DNA of 32,911 bases from Planctomycetota bacterium (GCA_030633885.1 DAOWBV010000004.1:1-32911), one strand, 5' to 3'; counted from the first letter of the stretch, positions 1-9,533 are shown. Made by a program: numbers and translations. The notes: generated by a model from the sequence alone, not told the origin.

Positions 1-2
1 CC

Positions 3-2549
3 GCCGAACGGGAGGGGGACCAGTCCCGGCTAGCGCTGGCAAACCCACTGATGCTGGACGGGAAACGCGCGGGCGCGGACCAGAAGGTGGCTAAATCCTA
101 TGATTATTGTCTGCACAATGTCGAGCGAAGTGATAATTACCTCAAGACCGTTTTCGGGATCAATCCTGATTTCCGGGTGGCCAAATACCTGGAACTGCAA
201 TTACTGGGCGCGAAAGGTTTTATCACTGAAGTTTCCCGGCGGAAAAAATCACTGGTCACTCAATATCCCGATTACCCCTTGTTCCGATTGCTGCTGGCGA
301 CGGAATTGACCGGCGATTCCCAGGTCCAGAAAGCCGTTGATATCTATCAGCAATGGTTAGAACAGGTAAATTACGCGGATAACAATGTGCGCTTTCGATT
401 GATTGACCTTTACCGGCGGCAGGGATTGGTCAAGCGTGCATTGGAGGAATGCAATCTGGTCAGTGAACTGGCGCCGTACAATTTGCGTCCTTACTTGAAA
501 CGGGCGGAGATATTCGAAGGTTTACAGAATTATCCTGACGCTTTGACCGAATGCCTGAAAGCCCTGACCGTCGCGCCCGAAAACGCGCGTCTCATTGCCC
601 AGAAAGGCGATTATTTTAACTGGCTGGGTAACCAAAAAGCGGCCCGGGAGGCCTGGCAGGAGGCGCTCAGGATTAACCCCAACAACGTCTGGTTGAAAAG
701 ATACCTGGAATTTATCGAAACAGATAAAGTCGCTTTTGAAAATCCCTTTAAGGAAACACTGGAATCAATCCTGGCCCGGATCGGCGACAAAAAACCATCT
801 GAGGAATCCGCGGTTTATTATCTGCTGGACCAGCAAGTGTCCAAAGTTAACAAAGAGGGGACGCGTAGTTCTTACGTTCATCGGGTGATTAAGATCCTTA
901 ATGAAAAAGGGGTGCAGGATTTTAACAGTATTCGGGTCAGCTACGATCCGTCCCGTCAGAGTTTAAAGATCCTAATGGCCCGGGTGGTGCATCCGGATGG
1001 CAGTATTGAGGAAGCGCGGCTGGGCCGGGGCCAATTCGTGGGATTACCGCCGCTCAATATCAATGATATTGTTGACCTGGAATACAAAATATCAGATCTC
1101 CGGCAGGATTTTTTCGGTGATTATTTTGCCGATACTTTTTATTTCGGCACAAATGACCCGACGGCCCGGTCCATTTATACCCTGATCGTGCCGACGAACC
1201 GGAAATTTTATTTTAACCAGAAGAACTTTGAGTTGAAACCGACCCGGACCGAATCACCGGGCGACCGGACCGTGATTTACACCTGGGCATTGGAAGATAT
1301 TAAGGGTTTTCGGCCGGAGCCATCAATGCCGCCGGCGGGCGAGATCATTCCCGCTCTGCAGGTTTCTTCTTACGGCGACTGGAAAGAATTCGGACGTTGG
1401 TACTGGCAGATGATTAAGCGGACTTTTGACTTTAACGATGAAATGCGCCTGAAATTAAATGAATTAGTGCCGGACAAAAATGTTTCGGAACGGGAAAAAA
1501 TAAAAGCGATCTACGATTTTGTCATTAGCGAGATCAGATACGAGGCCTGGGAGTACGGGATCCATGGTTGGAAACCGTATAATGCTTCGACTGTTTTTAC
1601 CCGGAAGTTCGGTGATTGCAAGGATAAAGCGTTGTTACTGAATGTTTTTTTGAAAGAATTCGGGATCAAATCAGAACCGGTATTGATCTACGCGGTGGAA
1701 GGTCGCCGGGGAAAAGAGGACCTGACTTTACCGATGGTCGAACACTTTAACCATTGCATTTCGCACGTGACGTTAAAGGACGGAAGTACCCTCTGGCTGG
1801 ACGGGACGGCTTCTTATTTTCCCGTGGGGACCTTGCCCAGTGGTGATATGGGCGCGACGGTTTTTGTGGTTAACGAGTCGGGCGGAGAATTGAAGACGAT
1901 TCCTTATGCTCCTCCGGAAAAAAATTCTAAGAGCGAAAAAACCAGGATCGAGATTAAACCGGCCGGGGAGGCGACCTTGACCGTTTCGGCTGTTTTGAAA
2001 GGTGACCAGGCGAGCAATTACCGTTATTATTTTTCAAACCAGGCCAAGGCGCATCTGATGGTGGAAAGATTATTTGGCCGGGATTTCGGCGGGGCCAAGG
2101 TGTCCCGGGTGACTTTTTCCGATTTGAATGATCTGAGCCAGCCGGTTACTTATGAATGGGTGATTGAGATCCCGTCTTTTGCCCAGGTCCGTGAGAAAGA
2201 ATTTCATTTCCGGCCGGTTTTATCAACATTAACTTTATCCCGGCTCTGTTCCCGGGCGGAGCGGGAATTTGATCTGATCCTGAAAAAACCGGTGGCGACC
2301 GAATCCCGGAACGAATTTGTTCTGCCGGCCGGAGCGGCTGTCAAATCAGTGCCGTCAGATTTTGAAACAAAAAATGATTTCGGATCTTTTTCCGTTTCTT
2401 ACCAGGTTAAAAAAAATATCGTAACTGTTGTCCATCAGTTCCGTTTGAACACGACCCGGGTGAGCAAGGAAGCGTATAAAGAGTTCCGTGAGTTTGCCAA
2501 ACAGGTTGACGAACACGAAGATAAGGAAATAGTTTTCGAGTTGAAGTAA
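3..2549 (+). CDS. TPR / DUF3857 / transglutaminase-like protein, 5' end outside window
   Basis: Frame is open from base 3 (AEREGDQSRLALANPLMLD...), so the listed ATG at 51 is probably internal. N-terminal TPR-like helices, DUF3857-like segment (SYVHRVIKILNEKGVQDFNSIRVSY...), transglutaminase motifs GDCKDKA, EHFNH and LWLDGTA. Confidence 0.85.
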   Translation, partial: AEREGDQSRLALANPLMLDGKRAGADQKVAKSYDYCLHNVERSDNYLKTVFGINPDFRVAKYLELQLLGAKGFITEVSRRKKSLVTQYPDYPLFRLLLATELTGDSQVQKAVDIYQQWLEQVNYADNNVRFRLIDLYRRQGLVKRALEECNLVSELAPYNLRPYLKRAEIFEGLQNYPDALTECLKALTVAPENARLIAQKGDYFNWLGNQKAAREAWQEALRINPNNVWLKRYLEFIETDKVAFENPFKETLESILARIGDKKPSEESAVYYLLDQQVSKVNKEGTRSSYVHRVIKILNEKGVQDFNSIRVSYDPSRQSLKILMARVVHPDGSIEEARLGRGQFVGLPPLNINDIVDLEYKISDLRQDFFGDYFADTFYFGTNDPTARSIYTLIVPTNRKFYFNQKNFELKPTRTESPGDRTVIYTWALEDIKGFRPEPSMPPAGEIIPALQVSSYGDWKEFGRWYWQMIKRTFDFNDEMRLKLNELVPDKNVSEREKIKAIYDFVISEIRYEAWEYGIHGWKPYNASTVFTRKFGDCKDKALLLNVFLKEFGIKSEPVLIYAVEGRRGKEDLTLPMVEHFNHCISHVTLKDGSTLWLDGTASYFPVGTLPSGDMGATVFVVNESGGELKTIPYAPPEKNSKSEKTRIEIKPAGEATLTVSAVLKGDQASNYRYYFSNQAKAHLMVERLFGRDFGGAKVSRVTFSDLNDLSQPVTYEWVIEIPSFAQVREKEFHFRPVLSTLTLSRLCSRAEREFDLILKKPVATESRNEFVLPAGAAVKSVPSDFETKNDFGSFSVSYQVKKNIVTVVHQFRLNTTRVSKEAYKEFREFAKQVDEHEDKEIVFELK

Positions 2550-2558
2550 GGATTATTT

Positions 2559-5500
2559 ATGCCCATCCGATTACGTATTTTGTTTGTTATCTTTCTCCTG
2601 TTTATTTTAAGTTTGCTGGTTCCGGTTAATGCCGATCCGGTTCCGTCATCGGAATTAACCAAAGAGACGGCTTTGTCTTCGGTCGGCGGTGAATCCGCCG
2701 AAACGGCGACATTGGAAGAGGCCGTTCTGGGCGCGCCGGCTTTGAAAAAGGGCGATTATGGTACCCTGATTAAAGGTTGGTTGGATATTGTTAAAAAGAA
2801 CCCGGATGAACCGGTCGTGGAATTTATTTTCCGGTCTTTACCCTATTTCCGCTCGTATTTACCCGATCAATCTGTCATGACCAAACAATTGGAGGAAATT
2901 CTGGCCGGGGAGATGAAAAACGGATTTAACCGGATACTATTGATGGAATATCTGATGGGTCTTTATCAGATGCAGGGTCAATGGGACAAAAGTCAATCCC
3001 TGCTGGATCAGTTAGGTTTTGTTTCAGACTGGAGTTTTAACGGACCCTGGGGTTTTACCAGCCTGGCCAGTTTTGATGAAGTTTACCCGCCCGAAACGGA
3101 TCGGGCTGATCTGTCTCTGGAAAAACCTTACGAAGTCGATTCCCGGTTAGCCGGTAGCGGGTCCGGTCCGGATCGGCCCTGGCGGGCCTATCCGACCCAG
3201 TTCCAGGATATGGGGATTAACTTTTTTAATTACCTGGCGGCCCCCAAAGGGGCAGTCTACGGCTTGGCTCAGATTAAATCGCCTGCGCCGCAGGAAATAA
3301 TCATCCGGATCAATACCGGGTCGGCGTTTAAATGCTGGTTGAATGATCAGGCGGTTTTTGAAGTGGATCGCTTAAGAAAATACTGGCCGGTCGAACTGGA
3401 TTTGAAATGCAACTTGCGGGCCGGCTGGAACCGGTTGATGATCAAACTGATCTCCGGTTTGGGCCGGACTTTTTCGGTTCAATTACTGGACAGGCAGGGG
3501 CAGCCGTTAAAAGATCTTGAATTTGAATCGGCCCTGAAATTGCATCCGCTGGAAAAAAACGAAACCAAAGTCAACCCGGTTGTTGCGCGGCCAACCGGTG
3601 CCTTGGAATTTTACCTGGAACGGGCTAAAAACAATCCGGACGACCCTTTTATTCTGAGTCTGCTGGGGTTACTCCATTTATTTGTCGGGCATGATGATGA
3701 GGCGTTATTTTTTGCCGAAAAAGCCGTGTCCGTTAATCCTGATTTGGTTTGGTCTCATTACACGTTGACTCGAGTTTATGGGTCCACGACCTTATTGCCG
3801 GAAACGCACCGGCGGAACCTGGTCAAAAAGGAATATGAACAAATGTTGAAAATAGATCCGGATTTTGTTCCGGCTTACCAGGGTCGGGCGATCTATTATA
3901 ACGAGGATGATAAAACGGAAAAGGCTCTGCGGGAACTGGAAAAAGCGTTCAAGGTCAATCCGGACTTTTTTTACGGTTATTACCTGACGGCCAAGTTTTC
4001 CGAACGGCAGAACTGGTCGCGTGAGACGGAACGATGTATGAAGAAGCTGGATGAGTTGGTCCCGGACAATTCGTTTTACCTGAGTTATTGGATCAGACGT
4101 CACCTGGATGGGCAGAACTATCAAAAAGCCCTGGAACTGTTCCGGAAAAAGCTGCCGGTTGATTACAGTGTGGCCTGGCAGATCGCTGGATTGCATCGGA
4201 AGCAGGGTTACCTGGAAAACACTTTGAAGATCTATAATGAGTTCCTGAAAAAAGATCCCAACAGTGTGAGTTATCTTGAAGCGGTCGCGGAATTGCAGGT
4301 TGAAATGGAAGATTATCCGGCGGCCATCAAGAATTACCGGCGGTTGCTGAGTCTGGTACCGGGTTCGGCCCGCTATTATCAAGTACTGGGTGATCTCTAC
4401 CTGAAATCCGGAGACGAAAAAAAGGCGTCAGAAAATTATCACACTTCTTTGAAATTCCGGCCGGCCAACATCACGCTTCGGCGTTATCTGGAATTTCTGG
4501 ATAACCGAAAAGGTGATTTTTATCAGCCTTTTGCCGTGGATGTTAAAACACTCATTCCCGGCGCGCCGGACAAAACCAAGTATCCCAAATCGGCCGTGGT
4601 TTATTTGCTGGATCAAGCGGTGGTCCGGATCTATGAAGACGGGGCGCATAGCGATGTGATCCACCAGGCTTATAAGATTCTGAATGACGAAGGGATTGAT
4701 AAATACAGTACGATCAATATTCAGGGTGAGTTGTTGGAGGCGAAGATCCACCAGCCCGACGGGACGGTCCTCGAGCCGACCCGGGTTAGCGGCTCTTCTT
4801 TTACTATGCCGGTAGTCCAGATCGGTTCGGTGATCGAGTACAAGTTTAAAATCGAGGCGCCTTACGCCAGCCAGCCACAGTTTATTTATCCGGCATTTTA
4901 TTTTCAGGACCCCAATTTTGATTCGCCTTTTCTGATTTCCCAGTTGATCGTGATCACGCCGAAAAATTTCGATCTGAAATACATCCAGAAAAACCTGACT
5001 TTGAAACCGGAAGTAAAAGAACAGTCAGATGTTAAAATTTATAACTGGACGATGACGCACACGGAGCGGATCGAGCCGGAATCGTTCATGCCCCATCATG
5101 ATGATATTTTACCGCACGTGATCGTCGGTCAGTACTTAGACTGGTCCGAGATCAACAAGTTCTATAAAGAGTATTTTTTTCAGCGTGCTTTGGTGACCCG
5201 GGCCATTAAAGAAAAAGCGCAGTTGTTGATCAAGGGTCAGGAGACGGTCCTGGCTAAAACCGAAGCGATCTATTATTTTGTGACTGATTTGATCAAAGAT
5301 ACCGGTGGTAGTGGTTATACGGCGCATGATATTATACTTGAGAAAAAAGGTAACCGTTTGATCCTGATGAAAGCTTTACTGGATGCCGCCGGGGTGGAAA
5401 GTCATTTTGCGTTGACCCGACAGAATCATCATCTTTACCCGGAACCGAACTGGTCTTTCCCTGACCCGGATTATTTTGCCGGCGAAGGGTCCGGGGGCCC

Positions 5501-6329
5501 GTTGTTGCAGATAGTTCAAGAGAGCGGCGAGGCGCTCTGGTTATCCGGTTCCTATCGTTACCTACCGTGCGGTTTAATCCCTTTTCATTTCCAGGAAGGT
5601 TTTAGTTTTGTCATCGGTAAAAATAGCGGTCGAATGGTGAAAATACCCAAGTTGCCGGCCGAGGAGAATCTCTCCTATTCCGAATTTACTTTTTACCTGG
5701 ATGAAAAAAATAAAGTTTCGGCGGTGGGCCATATCATGGTGAAGGGGGAAAGCGCGGCCACGACTAAAGAAAGCCTGACGCCGCTTGATAAGCAAAGCCG
5801 GAAAAATATTCTTGAGAGTTCTTTTAATTCATTATATCCGGGCTTGACGGTGAAAGAGATCGATTTTGCCGGCCTGCAGAAGTCGACTGAACCATTAAAG
5901 ATCAATGTGCAGTTTAGCTGGTCCGATTTCAGTACTCAGGGGCAGGATGGGATCAGTTGTAAAACCGGATTGGTACCGCTGAATTTGACCCGGCAGTTTA
6001 TTTCTGAATCGGATCGGAAACTTCCCCTGGAGGTCAAGCGGAATTCTCTGGGACGGGAAAAGATAAAAATAGTTTTACCGCTCGGCTGGCGTTTAAAAAA
6101 TGCCCCGGAGAATGTTAATCTGGCCAGTAAATTCGGGACTTACTCCTTGACGATTTCTTCACAGGTCGTTTCCCGGGATGACTTGCCGGTAGAAGTCATC
6201 TCCATTTCTAAAAATTATTTCGTCTGGCCGCAAAAAATATTGCCGGTGGATTACCCGGAATTTATTAAATTTTGTCGTCAGGTAGATAACATTGAGAAGC
6301 GGAAATTATCATTGGGGGAAAAAGAATAA
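2559..6329 (+). CDS. TPR / DUF3857 / degenerate transglutaminase-like protein, paralogue of upstream gene
   Basis: 1256 aa; N-terminal hydrophobic signal-like segment (MPIRLRILFVIFLLFILSLLVPVNA), TPRs, DUF3857-like region (VIHQAYKILNDEGIDKYSTINIQ) collinear with the upstream protein. Confidence 0.85.
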   Translation: MPIRLRILFVIFLLFILSLLVPVNADPVPSSELTKETALSSVGGESAETATLEEAVLGAPALKKGDYGTLIKGWLDIVKKNPDEPVVEFIFRSLPYFRSYLPDQSVMTKQLEEILAGEMKNGFNRILLMEYLMGLYQMQGQWDKSQSLLDQLGFVSDWSFNGPWGFTSLASFDEVYPPETDRADLSLEKPYEVDSRLAGSGSGPDRPWRAYPTQFQDMGINFFNYLAAPKGAVYGLAQIKSPAPQEIIIRINTGSAFKCWLNDQAVFEVDRLRKYWPVELDLKCNLRAGWNRLMIKLISGLGRTFSVQLLDRQGQPLKDLEFESALKLHPLEKNETKVNPVVARPTGALEFYLERAKNNPDDPFILSLLGLLHLFVGHDDEALFFAEKAVSVNPDLVWSHYTLTRVYGSTTLLPETHRRNLVKKEYEQMLKIDPDFVPAYQGRAIYYNEDDKTEKALRELEKAFKVNPDFFYGYYLTAKFSERQNWSRETERCMKKLDELVPDNSFYLSYWIRRHLDGQNYQKALELFRKKLPVDYSVAWQIAGLHRKQGYLENTLKIYNEFLKKDPNSVSYLEAVAELQVEMEDYPAAIKNYRRLLSLVPGSARYYQVLGDLYLKSGDEKKASENYHTSLKFRPANITLRRYLEFLDNRKGDFYQPFAVDVKTLIPGAPDKTKYPKSAVVYLLDQAVVRIYEDGAHSDVIHQAYKILNDEGIDKYSTINIQGELLEAKIHQPDGTVLEPTRVSGSSFTMPVVQIGSVIEYKFKIEAPYASQPQFIYPAFYFQDPNFDSPFLISQLIVITPKNFDLKYIQKNLTLKPEVKEQSDVKIYNWTMTHTERIEPESFMPHHDDILPHVIVGQYLDWSEINKFYKEYFFQRALVTRAIKEKAQLLIKGQETVLAKTEAIYYFVTDLIKDTGGSGYTAHDIILEKKGNRLILMKALLDAAGVESHFALTRQNHHLYPEPNWSFPDPDYFAGEGSGGPLLQIVQESGEALWLSGSYRYLPCGLIPFHFQEGFSFVIGKNSGRMVKIPKLPAEENLSYSEFTFYLDEKNKVSAVGHIMVKGESAATTKESLTPLDKQSRKNILESSFNSLYPGLTVKEIDFAGLQKSTEPLKINVQFSWSDFSTQGQDGISCKTGLVPLNLTRQFISESDRKLPLEVKRNSLGREKIKIVLPLGWRLKNAPENVNLASKFGTYSLTISSQVVSRDDLPVEVISISKNYFVWPQKILPVDYPEFIKFCRQVDNIEKRKLSLGEKE

Positions 6330-6347
6330 CGGTCGTTTGGTCGTCGG

Positions 6348-6369
6348 GACCCCGATAAATAGCGGGGTC
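6348..6369. terminator. hairpin between convergent genes, possible bidirectional terminator
   Basis: GACCCCG-ataaatag-CGGGGTC perfect 7-bp stem between the 2559..6329 (+) and lnt (-) genes; no clear T-tract. Confidence 0.45.
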
Positions 6370-6409
6370 TGTTTAGATTAAAGTCGGGATTATGATCAGG
6401 GACCGTTTT

Positions 6410-7948
6410 TCAGGCGTTATGATAAGCTTCAATTAATAATGGGACAATCAGGTGGCCCAGCATCAAACCGAGATAGAAGATCAGGCAGAAGATCGGCAGC
6501 AGGTAACCGTAGCGGACATAAATGGTTTGATAGCGCCGAGGAGTGATCGTTGTGCGGATCACACCGGTCTGAAGAAAATCAAGTTTACTCTGGATCCGGC
6601 CGTAAGGGTCCACGACCATTGAAACCCCGACCGAAGCTGATCGGGCGATCGGCCGTCTGGTTTCTACCGCCCGATAAGGTACGATACTGGCGTGTAATTC
6701 GTGTTCTATCCGTCCCCAATTTCTGACTTCATTAGTGGGTATGACCAGGATCTTGGCCCCGGCTTTGACGGTATCTCTTCCCAGATTACTGTAGCCGGCT
6801 TCGTAACAGGTCATGATCCCGACCGGTCCGAAATCAGATTGGAAAACCCCGACCTCCTTGCCGGCTCTGATAAAAGCGGTCTCGACAAACTGAACCGGGA
6901 CACGTTTATGATACTCGCCCGGCAATTTACCTTTGGGGCCGAACATAAGGACCAGATTTTGATAAACGTGACGTTCCGGTTCTTCTTCCGATCCGAGAAC
7001 CAGGTAGATGTTTTTTTCGCGCGTTAATTTCTCCAACCGGGCGCGGTTTTGGGGGTTACTTAACGCGTTTTTAACACAGACTTCCGGCCAGACGGCCATG
7101 AGCGGTTTTTTCCCCCGAGTGATCTGGTTGGTTTTTTCGATATAGTGATCGAGGGCATCCGTAGTTAATTCTTCCTGAAAGACGGCAACATCGATCTGAT
7201 TTCTACTGGTTTTTTCCATTAAGCCAACATAACTTAATTTTACCAAACCGTAAAGTAAGACAACGGAAAAAATAACCAGTGCCACGATCGGGCTCCAGAG
7301 TGTCAACTTTTTCCGCCTCAATTTTTCCAGGACAAACCAGGCGAGCAGAGCGTTAGTGATCACGATGATAAACGAAAGCCCATACACGCCAAAGACATCA
7401 CAAATCTGGATCAGCGTTAAATGATTGTGTTGGGAGTAGCCCAGACTTAACCAGGAGAATTTCAGAAAATAACATTCAGCCCGGAAATATTCCAGGGCGG
7501 TCCAGAAGATGGGTGTGATAATCAAAGTTTTTTTAAGGGCGAAACGATCGGCCATGATCCAGAGTGAAGCGGTGAAAAGGGCCAGAAAAACGGTCATAAT
7601 ATTGCCTAGCAATAACCCCATTAATCCGAAGACCGGCCAGAAGAAATGAAGCGAGATCGAATAGAAAATAATACCGGTGATGGCGCCTAACCCGGTAGCC
7701 AGTTTGAGAGACGGCGTACTGAGCGTGGCTACCAGTAAGGGGACCAGGGCTACCCAGGCCAGGATGCCGTAATTGAAAGGCGGAAAAGACAGGATTAATA
7801 AAATAGCCGACAGGATGGCTAAGAAAAACCGGAACCAGGACGTTCGATACAATAACTGCGCCAGCCGGATATTTAAACTCGGAATGTGGGGTTCATCGGC
7901 TGGTCGGGCTGTTGTTTCTGATGGTTTTTTTCCGTGCATTTCATTCAT
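6410..7948 (-). CDS. lnt: apolipoprotein N-acyltransferase
   Basis: 512 aa; multiple TM helices followed by nitrilase-type domain with candidate Glu (MAVWPEV), Lys (GEYHKRVPVQFVE) and Cys (GIMTCYE) residues and a C-terminal TM segment. Confidence 0.9.
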   Translation of the reverse strand: MNEMHGKKPSETTARPADEPHIPSLNIRLAQLLYRTSWFRFFLAILSAILLILSFPPFNYGILAWVALVPLLVATLSTPSLKLATGLGAITGIIFYSISLHFFWPVFGLMGLLLGNIMTVFLALFTASLWIMADRFALKKTLIITPIFWTALEYFRAECYFLKFSWLSLGYSQHNHLTLIQICDVFGVYGLSFIIVITNALLAWFVLEKLRRKKLTLWSPIVALVIFSVVLLYGLVKLSYVGLMEKTSRNQIDVAVFQEELTTDALDHYIEKTNQITRGKKPLMAVWPEVCVKNALSNPQNRARLEKLTREKNIYLVLGSEEEPERHVYQNLVLMFGPKGKLPGEYHKRVPVQFVETAFIRAGKEVGVFQSDFGPVGIMTCYEAGYSNLGRDTVKAGAKILVIPTNEVRNWGRIEHELHASIVPYRAVETRRPIARSASVGVSMVVDPYGRIQSKLDFLQTGVIRTTITPRRYQTIYVRYGYLLPIFCLIFYLGLMLGHLIVPLLIEAYHNA

Positions 7949-7953
7949 ACCCT

Positions 7954-7983
7954 ATTATAGCTTATTAAAATAGTGTTTGTCAA
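7954..7983 (-). promoter_or_regulatory. sigma70-type promoter for lnt
   Basis: Minus strand TTGACA (7983-7978), 18-nt spacer, TATAAT (7959-7954); lnt ATG begins at 7948. Confidence 0.7.
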
Positions 7984-7992
7984 TTTTTTAAA

Positions 7993-8020
7993 TTGACAAC
8001 TCGAATAAATATCTTATAAT
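7993..8020 (+). promoter_or_regulatory. sigma70-type promoter, rightward
   Basis: TTGACA (7993-7998), 16-nt spacer, TATAAT (8015-8020), both perfect consensus. Confidence 0.7.
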
Positions 8021-8220
8021 AATAATACGAGGGTTTCTGAAAAAATAATCTGTAAGATCCTGGATTAAGCCGATCAGACAGATTTTCAGCAGTTTTTACG
8101 TCATAACTGAGAAAATTTGCTGGTGGTCCGGCGGGCGCGAAGATGTTTTTTATTTACTTTTGACCGCAAAAGCGGTGAATTATATACGTTTTATTCATCG
8201 AAAAATCAGGACAGAAAGCC

Positions 8221-8412
8221 CAGTTTGATGTTTTGAAGACCAAAAAAGGGGAGGGGTCGTTGGTTTGGTGGCCGAGAACCTCCAGCCGTTATTGATCGCT
8301 AATGCCGCGGCCGATGAACGGGTCCGGGGTTCAGTTTGATCCCCGGATCGTCGAGGCATTTTTAAAGGTTTATCGTCAGGGGAAAATTAAATTTAATGAG
8401 GAGGCAGCATGA
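8221..8412 (+). pseudogene. remnant of an HD-GYP-type protein C-terminus
   Basis: Frame ending at 8412 reads ...GVQFDPRIVEAFLKVYRQGKIKFNEEAA*, resembling the C-terminal end of HD-GYP domains; in-frame stop at 8293 and no intact upstream domain. Left boundary approximate. Confidence 0.45.
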
Positions 8413-9038
8413 GAAAGAAGAAGAAAGGGAAAGCAAAAAAGAAAGTTCGGAGTAAAAACAAGAAAGCTAAATCGCCTCGCCGGAAAAAAACAGCCAAGCC
8501 GCAAAAAAAACAATTGCCGGTCAGGAAACTTAAGGCAGGTAAAGAAAAAGTTTATCCCAGCCATGGTTTAAGCCACGAAGATTTGGCTGAACGGAAAGTT
8601 TGCTTGACTGATTGGCATCCGAACCTCAAATATAAATGGGATGCCGGGGTAGCCATCAGCCGTTATTTGAACGGTTTGAAGAAAGGGGTCTTGTTGGGGC
8701 GTCGGTGCCGTCATTGCAGTCGGGTTTTGGTGCCGCCCCGCATGTTTTGCGAATGGTGTTTTCAACCGACGAGTGAATGGATCAAACTGGCTGATACCGG
8801 TACGGTAAATACTTTTTCTGTTTCCTACGTCGCCTGGAACATGGTTCGGCTGAAAGAACCTCAGGTGCCGGCGGTGATCGAGATCGATGGAGCTTCCAAG
8901 GGAGTGGGGATCATGCATTTACTGGGTGAGATCGACCCGAAGAAGATTAAAATCGGTATTCGCGTTAAAGCCGTCTGGAAACCACCGGAAGAGCGGCAGG
9001 GTGCCATTACTGACATTAAATATTTTAAACCAATTTAA
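8409..9038 (+). CDS. DUF35 zinc-ribbon/OB-fold protein with Lys-rich N-terminus
   Basis: 209 aa; CRHC...CEWC zinc ribbon (GRRCRHCSRVLVPPRMFCEWC) followed by OB-fold-like segment ending DIKYFKP; about 45-aa basic N-terminal extension. Confidence 0.8.
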   Translation: MRKKKKGKAKKKVRSKNKKAKSPRRKKTAKPQKKQLPVRKLKAGKEKVYPSHGLSHEDLAERKVCLTDWHPNLKYKWDAGVAISRYLNGLKKGVLLGRRCRHCSRVLVPPRMFCEWCFQPTSEWIKLADTGTVNTFSVSYVAWNMVRLKEPQVPAVIEIDGASKGVGIMHLLGEIDPKKIKIGIRVKAVWKPPEERQGAITDIKYFKPI

Positions 9039-9065
9039 CGATAGTTTTCGAAGGGGGCAGGACTG

Positions 9066-9533
9066 ATGTTAGAGAAAAAATTTGTTGACCAGGAGTTTAC
9101 CCGATGGTCGGGTGACATACCGGTTTCTTATCTTTACACAAGCGGGGTGGCCGGCGAACAGTTTTTTACCGGACTGAAAAACAAAGGTAAGATCATGGCC
9201 ACGCGTTGTACCAAATGTCGGATCGTTTATCTGCCGCCGCGACTTTTCTGTGAACGCTGTTTGAAAAAACTGGATAGCTGGGCGCCGGTTCCGAAAAAAG
9301 GTACGATTACGACTTATACTATTGCTTATCAGGATTACCAGGGCCAGCCGCTGGCCGAACCGGTGATCCTGGCGTTAATTAGTTTTAAAGGCGTGCACGG
9401 AGGATTGATCCACAAAATTGACGAGATCCTTCCGGAGGAAGTGAAAGTGGGCGCTACGGTCGTCCCGGTTTTTGAAGACAAAAATAAACGTCAGGGCCGC
9501 GTGTTGGATATTAAGTATTTTAAACCGTCGTGA
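9066..9533 (+). CDS. DUF35 zinc-ribbon/OB-fold protein
   Basis: 155 aa; TRCTKCRIVYLPPRLFCERC zinc ribbon, OB-fold-like segment ending DIKYFKPS; paralogous to the preceding ORF. Confidence 0.85.
   Translation: MLEKKFVDQEFTRWSGDIPVSYLYTSGVAGEQFFTGLKNKGKIMATRCTKCRIVYLPPRLFCERCLKKLDSWAPVPKKGTITTYTIAYQDYQGQPLAEPVILALISFKGVHGGLIHKIDEILPEEVKVGATVVPVFEDKNKRQGRVLDIKYFKPS

Noticed and set aside
3792-4382. 196-aa minus-strand ORF and similar antisense ORFs within the TPR/DUF3857 genes
   Set aside because: Antisense to strongly supported coding sequence, composition-driven, no recognisable domain.
8568-8918. 116-aa minus-strand ORF opposite the first DUF35 gene
   Set aside because: Shadow of the zinc-ribbon/OB-fold gene, whose sense product is clearly recognisable.
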